A stretch of DNA of 64,000 bases, taken from the NCBI RefSeq assembly GCF_902498805.1, contig NZ_LR701586.1, forward strand, positions 104,677 to 168,676. Direction: 5' to 3'. Shown here piece after piece: positions 59,233-64,000 of the stretch. The notes beneath the pieces were generated by a model. That model made no database searches and was not told where the DNA came from. It saw only the letters and a program-made list of their open reading frames with translations. Numbering within the stretch: position 1 is the first letter of the stretch; each line of letters opens with the position of its first letter. The position numbers and the translations under genes are program-made. Origin of the DNA: Imperialibacter sp. EC-SDR9. Its GTDB lineage: Bacteria > Bacteroidota > Bacteroidia > Cytophagales > Cyclobacteriaceae.

Positions 59233-60270
59233 ATGCCTTTCATGCATCTACCCCTTTTGTATTTTCTGCTTCATTTCTTTGCAGGCAATCAGGCTTCAGA
59301 ACCATCACCTGAAACAAAGATGGTTGAACCAACTAAAGAGGCCGAAGCCACCAATATCATTCTCCAATCAAAAGATGGCGGGCAGACCTGGCAAGATATT
59401 AGCCACGGCTTGCCTGAACTGGAAGAGCGTATGGGTTTTTTTGCCGGTGAGTCAGAGATGTATTTAATTGCCAACGGTGCATTGTATAGCAGCAAGAGTC
59501 ATCTTAAAACGCCTGTTTGGGAAAAGGAGAATGTTCCTGAGCTAAAAAGTACTTCCATTACTTTCAATCAATCTGGAGTGATGGCCTTCAGTAATGATGG
59601 TCACATTTATCGAAAAAAGCCCATATCAGACACATGGTTGCCGATATATACAAGTCTTATAACGCATTCGGTAGCAGCTATCTTTGAAACGTCTGATGGG
59701 ACGGTATTTATGGGTACAGGCAAGAGTCTTTCCAAATCTACCGACAAAGCACAAAGCTGGAAGCCAGTCCAAAAAGGCTGGGTTGATAATATTGTGGAGT
59801 CAGAAGGTGTTCTATTGGCTACTGGTCAACAGGGGATCATGCGCTCGACCGACAATGGTGACACCTGGGAATGGGTCATCAGCGAGGGGGGCGTAGGCAT
59901 AGCTGTTGAACGTATCGATGGTGGATTTGCTGCGATAGCCTACAACACTCGAACTCAATCCAGAAGGATACATACTTCATTTGATGGCGGGAAAACCTGG
60001 CAAGCCATTGATGAAGGACTTCAGCCGTCGAAGAACATTTCATCTGTTAAGCAAATGGGTAACTATTTATTCGTCGGTCATCCGGATGGTATATTCCGTT
60101 CACGGGACATGGGTAAAACATGGCAGCGTGTTCATGCTGGTTTTGGCAACCCACTTTATGCTTCCCTGAAATTCGCCTTGTGGACGCCGGCCGCTCCTGT
60201 TGACAAAGTGTTTAAGCTCTATGTTTCTGGTGACGTACTGTACGCTGTGGCAGTATCTCCCGGCTGTTGA
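59233..60270 (+). CDS. Exported BNR/Asp-box repeat protein
   Basis: A 345-aa protein with an N-terminal hydrophobic export segment (MHLPLLYFLLHFFAG) and several Asp-box repeats (SKDGGQTWQDI, STDNGDTWEWV, SFDGGKTWQAI, SRDMGKTWQRV), forming a beta-propeller. There is no sorting domain and no sialidase catalytic set that I can see. The ligand is unknown. A terminator follows. Confidence 0.78.
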   Translation: MPFMHLPLLYFLLHFFAGNQASEPSPETKMVEPTKEAEATNIILQSKDGGQTWQDISHGLPELEERMGFFAGESEMYLIANGALYSSKSHLKTPVWEKENVPELKSTSITFNQSGVMAFSNDGHIYRKKPISDTWLPIYTSLITHSVAAIFETSDGTVFMGTGKSLSKSTDKAQSWKPVQKGWVDNIVESEGVLLATGQQGIMRSTDNGDTWEWVISEGGVGIAVERIDGGFAAIAYNTRTQSRRIHTSFDGGKTWQAIDEGLQPSKNISSVKQMGNYLFVGHPDGIFRSRDMGKTWQRVHAGFGNPLYASLKFALWTPAAPVDKVFKLYVSGDVLYAVAVSPGC

Positions 60271-60289
60271 GTAACCTGCTCGTCAATTG

Positions 60290-60316
60290 AAATCCCGCAG
60301 TTGCTTGTGGGATTTT
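60290..60316 (+). terminator. Terminator after the BNR gene
   Basis: ATCCCGCAG and CTTGTGGGAT form a stem with two G-U pairs around a 3-nt loop, followed by a T-run. It resembles the terminator at 11990. Confidence 0.8.
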
Positions 60317-60364
60317 TGTGTTATCATGGCTGAACAAGTTTCTGGATGCGACTTAATGACTAGC

Positions 60365-60461
60365 TAGGTAGCGTGGGGTTGTAAGATATTCTGCTGCGTC
60401 CGTCCTCAGTCATGCAGATGATAAAAATCCACAAAGTGGCGGAGACTGCAATCCCCACTAC
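60365..60461. repeat. Decayed attC-like site (site 0)
   Basis: Partial match to the attC-like sites to the right: GATGATAAAA followed by GTGGCGG and CAATCC parallels site B, and the outer parts GTGGGG (left) and CCCCAC (right) are inverted. The terminal AAC/GTT boxes are not recognisable. It lies directly at the 3' end of the gene at 60471, as a cassette site should. Confidence 0.45.
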
Positions 60462-60470
60462 GATTTCCTT

Positions 60471-61067
60471 TCAGTTGAGACCCATGGTGTCTTTAGGGGG
60501 TGTTGTAGCACTTTTATATCGTTCCAGTAGTCTTTTAGCTGCCTCGATGGCTTCGGGAACTAGTTCGTTTTGAGAAACCATCTTTTGTAATTCTGCCTGG
60601 GATTTGCCTTCAAACTTGTTTTCGAAACGTAGTACTGATGACTCAAATTTTGACTGTTTTGATTCCTCCGATTCCGGTTTAGGTGTTATGGATGCGTTGA
60701 AGGATTGAAATACTTCAGGGTTAAGAGCTAAATGGAAAATTAGAAGACTTAGAGCAGTTACTTCAAATGAAATCACTCCGATTCCAAATGAAAAAGTCTG
60801 ATTGTAAAAACTAATCCATGGCGTAAAGGCCAAAAGTGTTAACACGGTGAAAATATGCTTCCAAACAGGTTTGTTCAGCAGAATTAGAGTTAATACAATT
60901 AACAGACCGAAACCGCAGAACATTACTGAGTCAGAAACGGCATAAGTTACTTCGTTACCGTCTGCGTTCACATAACCGAGTTTCAAAAGCGTTTGAACTA
61001 CATGAGTTAATACCAGAATTGATGCAATTCCGAAAGGGATTAGTTTTGGTAGTTCTTTTTTCGTCAT
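60471..61067 (-). CDS. Small multispanning membrane protein, unknown (cassette gene)
   Basis: A 198-aa protein with four or five hydrophobic segments (IPFGIASILVLTHVVQTLL, SVMFCGFGLLIVLTLILL, HIFTVLTLLAFTPWISFY, VISFEVTALSLLIFHLAL) and a soluble tail with a heptad-like stretch (VLRFENKFEGKSQAELQKM). Not recognised. It is AT-rich compared with 56-59 kb and lies between attC-like sites 0 and A, on the minus strand like the other two cassette genes. Confidence 0.75.
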   Translation of the reverse strand: MTKKELPKLIPFGIASILVLTHVVQTLLKLGYVNADGNEVTYAVSDSVMFCGFGLLIVLTLILLNKPVWKHIFTVLTLLAFTPWISFYNQTFSFGIGVISFEVTALSLLIFHLALNPEVFQSFNASITPKPESEESKQSKFESSVLRFENKFEGKSQAELQKMVSQNELVPEAIEAAKRLLERYKSATTPPKDTMGLN

Positions 61068-61087
61068 GAAGATAATTTACAAAAAAC

Positions 61088-61242
61088 GCCTAACATGAGT
61101 GTGGGAGTTTTATGCAGCTCCGCTTCCACTTGCACTTAGCCACGGCGATGTTAAAATTAACCCTTGTGGCGGACATTCCAAGCCAGCTGACCTTTGATAA
61201 CCAGTGAAGCCCACATTCATTTTTACCGCTGTGTTGTAGCTC
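61088..61242 (-). repeat. attC-like recombination site A
   Basis: A 155-bp imperfect palindrome. Its left end is GCCTAAC (61088-61094), which on the minus strand is GTTAGGC, a perfect match to the GTTRRRY core of integron attC sites. Its right end is GTTGTAGCTC (61233-61242), complementary to the left end of site B and not to its own left end. The inner parts, with GAGTGTGGGAG...CCCACATTCATTTTTACC and GTGGCGGACATTCCAAGCC, match sites B and C. Most of the 61068-61373 intergenic region is this site. Confidence 0.72.
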
Positions 61243-61373
61243 CTTTCCTATTCTTTGATAGTTATTCAAAAGGTACAGTGTGGTGCAGAGGTCGAGCTAC
61301 ACATACCAAAAAAGAGAAGCTTGCCACGCTTCCTTTTTGTAGGGTAATAAGATCAATTTTAAGCTTGGAATAT

Positions 61374-62441
61374 TTACCCCTTTAAATCCGAATAAACTAA
61401 ACTAACGTCGTTTATAAGATTTTTGACGGAGACTTTCTCAATTCCTCCAGCTTTACTATATGACGGCACTATTATGTCCATTTTGTCGAATGGCGCATAT
61501 TGAAAAGCTTTATACATCCTAATAATTGCGTTTCCGTAGTCCCAAAAGGCATTATTTATTTCTTGCTTTATTACTGCTTTTCTCCATCCTTCTCCAAGTT
61601 TTGTAAATATTGAGTGAAGTAACTCTTGATCATAGCTTTGACAAACATTTTGCATTTCGTCGATCAGGCTTTCCGGCAGGCTAACGAAATCGTCTGTCTT
61701 AAAGGGCTTTGATGAAAAGCTAGGGTCGATAAAACTGAATTGATTTTCTTGTTCGGTTCTTAAATCTCGATCCTGTTTTTCATTCGACTCAATTACTACA
61801 TTTTTGGATGGAATTGTCCCTTTATTATAGCTTGGGATAAAATAAACTTCGAAAGGCATATCGTCTGACTTCATTAGACAAATCATTGTGACATCGCCAA
61901 AGTCAATTTGATAGTATGAATTGCTAAAGGAATCTGGATGATAGCTTACTAGTACTTTTGTTGAATCACTAACAAGCTGCATTGCAACTCTAGTTATTAG
62001 TGACCAGAGTGAGAATGTCAATTGTAAATAAATTGCTGGTCGACCCGGGATAAGGTTTTGTCCTAGAATAACCCCAAATGCTATTGTTTTGTACTGGTTT
62101 CCGGTATATCTATTTAAAGTATGTCGTATAGCTGCTACTCCCTTGTGCTTCTGTCCATTGTCAAATTCATAAATTTCCTCATCAGAATATGAAGAGACAT
62201 CTTCGAGGGGGATCAGATCATCCAGGGCGTCCATTAAGCCGTCTGTAACACCAGTATCAATCGTTGCTAGGTTGTCAATCTTGTGAGAAAATCCAATCGC
62301 CCCTACAATCGATCGGTCAATTATTGCGAAGTCACTGTCACCTATTCCATTAGAATCCCATACCGGCCTACAAAAATTAATATGTGCCCTTGTAGAATTA
62401 TTTCTATAGTAGCCTTTGAAGTCGTTAAATGACAAAATCAT
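61374..62441 (-). CDS. Hypothetical protein (cassette gene)
   Basis: A 355-aa soluble protein from ATG 62441 (MILSFNDFKGYYRNNSTRA); a TTG at 62531 would extend it by 30 residues into the cassette leader. No known motif. Visible features are an aromatic-rich middle (IYLQLTFSLWSLITRVAMQL), a charged linker (NEKQDRDLRTEQENQ) and a helical C-terminus. It is AT-rich and flanked by attC-like sites A and B, so it looks like a mobile cassette gene of foreign origin. Confidence 0.72.
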   Translation of the reverse strand: MILSFNDFKGYYRNNSTRAHINFCRPVWDSNGIGDSDFAIIDRSIVGAIGFSHKIDNLATIDTGVTDGLMDALDDLIPLEDVSSYSDEEIYEFDNGQKHKGVAAIRHTLNRYTGNQYKTIAFGVILGQNLIPGRPAIYLQLTFSLWSLITRVAMQLVSDSTKVLVSYHPDSFSNSYYQIDFGDVTMICLMKSDDMPFEVYFIPSYNKGTIPSKNVVIESNEKQDRDLRTEQENQFSFIDPSFSSKPFKTDDFVSLPESLIDEMQNVCQSYDQELLHSIFTKLGEGWRKAVIKQEINNAFWDYGNAIIRMYKAFQYAPFDKMDIIVPSYSKAGGIEKVSVKNLINDVSLVYSDLKG

Positions 62442-62537
62442 AATCTCTTTTTCTGCTAAACCGTGAGGTTTTAATTTCTTCGTCCCGTAGTTCCAGTGTC
62501 TAGGCCAGATTTTAACTCTGAAGGCTTGCAAGCTATG

Positions 62538-62705
62538 AGCTACAACGCCTCGGTAAAATGAGTGTGGGAGTTTTATGCAACTCCGCTTCCACTACATCTT
62601 AGCCACGCCGATGATAAAATTATAAATTGTGGCGGGCAATCCAAGCCATCTGAACTATGTTAACCGCTGAAGCCCACATTCATTTTTACCGTTGTGTTAT
62701 GAGCT
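62538..62705 (-). repeat. attC-like recombination site B
   Basis: A 168-bp imperfect palindrome. The left end GAGCTACAAC (62538-62547) is complementary to the right end of site A; the right end GTTATGAGCT (62696-62705) is complementary to the left end of site C. Internally GGTAAAATGAGTGTGGGAG is inverted as CCCACATTCATTTTTACC, and GTGGCGGGCAATCCAAGCC matches the other sites. The rest of 62442-62804 is short flanking leader and trailer of the two genes. Confidence 0.75.
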
Positions 62706-62804
62706 TTCCATTCGCAACAGTCAGAATTTTCGTAGCCCTTTTCTATTACCTTTTAAAACTGCTTGATTGGCACCTGAATGTTGCCTTTTGCGATAGTTGT
62801 TAAC

Positions 62805-63809
62805 TTACGATTGATCGAAAAAGCCATCCTTGCCGATTGGTGACCATAAAGAAAACTGAATGGATTTATTTCTACGTTTATCCTCAGGAACGACATTCAC
62901 TCTAAAATTCAGCGGTCCAGGCTTTATGTGTTTGTCAGTTAAATAGGCCATCATGTTTTCATATATCATCACAAAATCTTGAAATATATTCGGTAGAAAC
63001 AATGAAAGTGATTGTCTTTGAAGCTTTACATCTTTATGATTTAACTGAATCGACGGGGAAGTTATGGAGCTATCTGGCTGTATTTGGAAATCGTGAACTG
63101 TAACAGTCTCAAGTCTATGGTCTAAACCGTTCCTCAATTGCCTATTTATTAGCATAAAATGCAGTGTTCCTTTCACAAAAAGAACTAAAGGATCGTTAGG
63201 ACCATACAACTTGTTTGCTATTTCGTGAAAACGAGGAAAATGTGCTTGCTTGGTTATTTTCTGGTTTGGGTAGAAAACGGTTATCGTCTCTATCATAAAT
63301 TGTTCAATATGATCTGCCTTTTGAAAAATGGTTTTACACCGAGTAGTCACATCACCTATTGATGGGATTTTAAAGGATCCTTGTTGATTGTAGTAGTCTT
63401 CGCTGACTTCTTTCTCTTTTTTTTGATAATTGTCTATTTCGGTTTGCAGTGCAATTAGTTCATGCAAAAGCTCTAGCGACAGTTCCAATATTTTTGAGAC
63501 GTCTACATCGTCATTTATACATCCTTCTTTTAAGAGTCTTTTTGCAGTCAAGAATGTACGACATACCAGTTCAGATTCAGTTCCCTGTTCGATGTATAGC
63601 TTCTGAATCATCCTAGGTAGGTTGATATTGGTTCTGTCAGGGTCAATATCATCTGCCATTTGAAGCTGATAAATTGCTCGTTCCTTTATTATTATCAGTT
63701 TTTTATCATTTAGACTCAAGGTTTCAACTACGGCGCCGTCCGCTTCAGTACCAATGTTTGCTTCCCCTCCCGAGTCACGTATTTTATCTATTTCGGCTTT
63801 CTTATCCAT
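62805..63809 (-). CDS. Hypothetical protein (cassette gene)
   Basis: A 334-aa soluble, mostly helical protein (for example KILELSLELLHELIALQTEIDN with a coiled-coil pattern) with a beta-rich C-terminus (NFRVNVVPEDKRRNKSIQFSLWSPIG). Not recognised. AT-rich; transcribed on the minus strand with its 3' end about 100 bp from site B, the usual cassette arrangement of gene then attC. Confidence 0.72.
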   Translation of the reverse strand: MDKKAEIDKIRDSGGEANIGTEADGAVVETLSLNDKKLIIIKERAIYQLQMADDIDPDRTNINLPRMIQKLYIEQGTESELVCRTFLTAKRLLKEGCINDDVDVSKILELSLELLHELIALQTEIDNYQKKEKEVSEDYYNQQGSFKIPSIGDVTTRCKTIFQKADHIEQFMIETITVFYPNQKITKQAHFPRFHEIANKLYGPNDPLVLFVKGTLHFMLINRQLRNGLDHRLETVTVHDFQIQPDSSITSPSIQLNHKDVKLQRQSLSLFLPNIFQDFVMIYENMMAYLTDKHIKPGPLNFRVNVVPEDKRRNKSIQFSLWSPIGKDGFFDQS

Positions 63810-63866
63810 GAGGAACTGGAAGTTTGCTGGTTATTTCGTGCATGTGATTCACGCTAGAAGATCTAT

Positions 63867-64000
63867 AGCTCATAACGTCTGGCTAAAGTGAGTGTGGGAA
63901 TTTTATGCAGTACTGCTTCCATCACCACTTAGCCACGCAGAAGATAAAATTAACTCTTGTGGCGGACATTCCAAGCCAGCAAATGATAAGTAACTACTGC
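63867..64000 (-). repeat. attC-like recombination site C (cut by window end)
   Basis: Left end AGCTCATAAC (63867-63876) is complementary to the right end of site B. The inner sequence GTGAGTGTGGGAATTTTATGCAG and CTTGTGGCGGACATTCCAAGCC matches sites A and B closely. The right end lies outside the window. Confidence 0.72.

Noticed and set aside
61088..64000. Sites A-C as simple MITE or REP elements
   Set aside because: Element ends should match within each copy; instead the outer 10 nt match the facing end of the neighbouring copy, which fits cassette recombination. Kept as an alternative in the finding.

Overview
The window looks like a chromosomal segment of a Bacteroidota bacterium, probably a marine Cytophagales relative (lineage is inferred from gene content only). 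Supporting signs are a type IX secretion C-terminal sorting domain, TAnnTTTG-type promoter elements, a GH92 alpha-mannosidase, Tat-exported phospholipase C and oxidoreductases, YfhO, a type II-C CRISPR repeat of the GTTGTGATTTGC...GGAAACAG type, and a trp operon in the order EGDCFBA.

Layout. 1-3150: two histidine kinases, a CheY-like regulator and a lipoprotein. 3310-3842: an IS200-like element with hairpin ends. 3922-9853: an isochorismatase-like hydrolase, an AraC regulator, a metallo-beta-lactamase-fold protein, RidA-like, NTF2-like, cytochrome c and STAS-like proteins, then a secreted BNR-repeat protein. 10525-11536: a gene-poor stretch holding eleven 22-bp units, each built on a short palindrome. 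11537-20720: an HU-like protein, a tracrRNA on the minus strand, an exceptionally large Cas9 (1816 aa), Cas1, Cas2 and a 16-repeat CRISPR array. 20828-40854: mixed housekeeping and accessory genes (YoaK-like, ArsR plus SRPBCC, TPR kinase, ffh, DUF2264, Gfo/Idh/MocA, tyrA, YfhO, molybdenum cofactor genes, YceI, fasciclin). 41115-49193: an attenuator-controlled trp operon followed by DAHP synthase. 49374-60270: phospholipase C, a VPS10/BNR protein, a RES-Xre toxin-antitoxin pair, GH92 and another BNR protein. 60365-64000: three unknown minus-strand genes separated by attC-like sites, arranged as integron gene cassettes.

CRISPR system. The tracrRNA lies antisense just upstream of cas9, and the array is read on the minus strand towards cas2; a 13-bp hairpin plus T-tract sits past its far end. 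Three adjacent repeats at the presumed leader end have grown from 47 to 60-61 nt by taking in a GC-rich sequence that also occurs in intergenic repeats flanking the GH92 gene, and they carry nested mutations, as expected if each new repeat was copied from its neighbour. Base composition changes sharply between cas9 (AT-rich) and cas1-cas2 (GC-rich), which suggests the effector and adaptation modules have different histories.

The right end is the other unusual region. In the two complete facing pairs, the outer 10 nt of each attC-like site is the reverse complement of the facing end of the neighbouring site rather than of its own other end. This is the pattern left by integron-type cassette recombination, and no integrase is visible in the window. 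The trp operon has a complete leader: a 19-aa peptide with three consecutive Trp codons, a 1:2 hairpin, a competing antiterminator and a terminator ending 8 nt before trpE.
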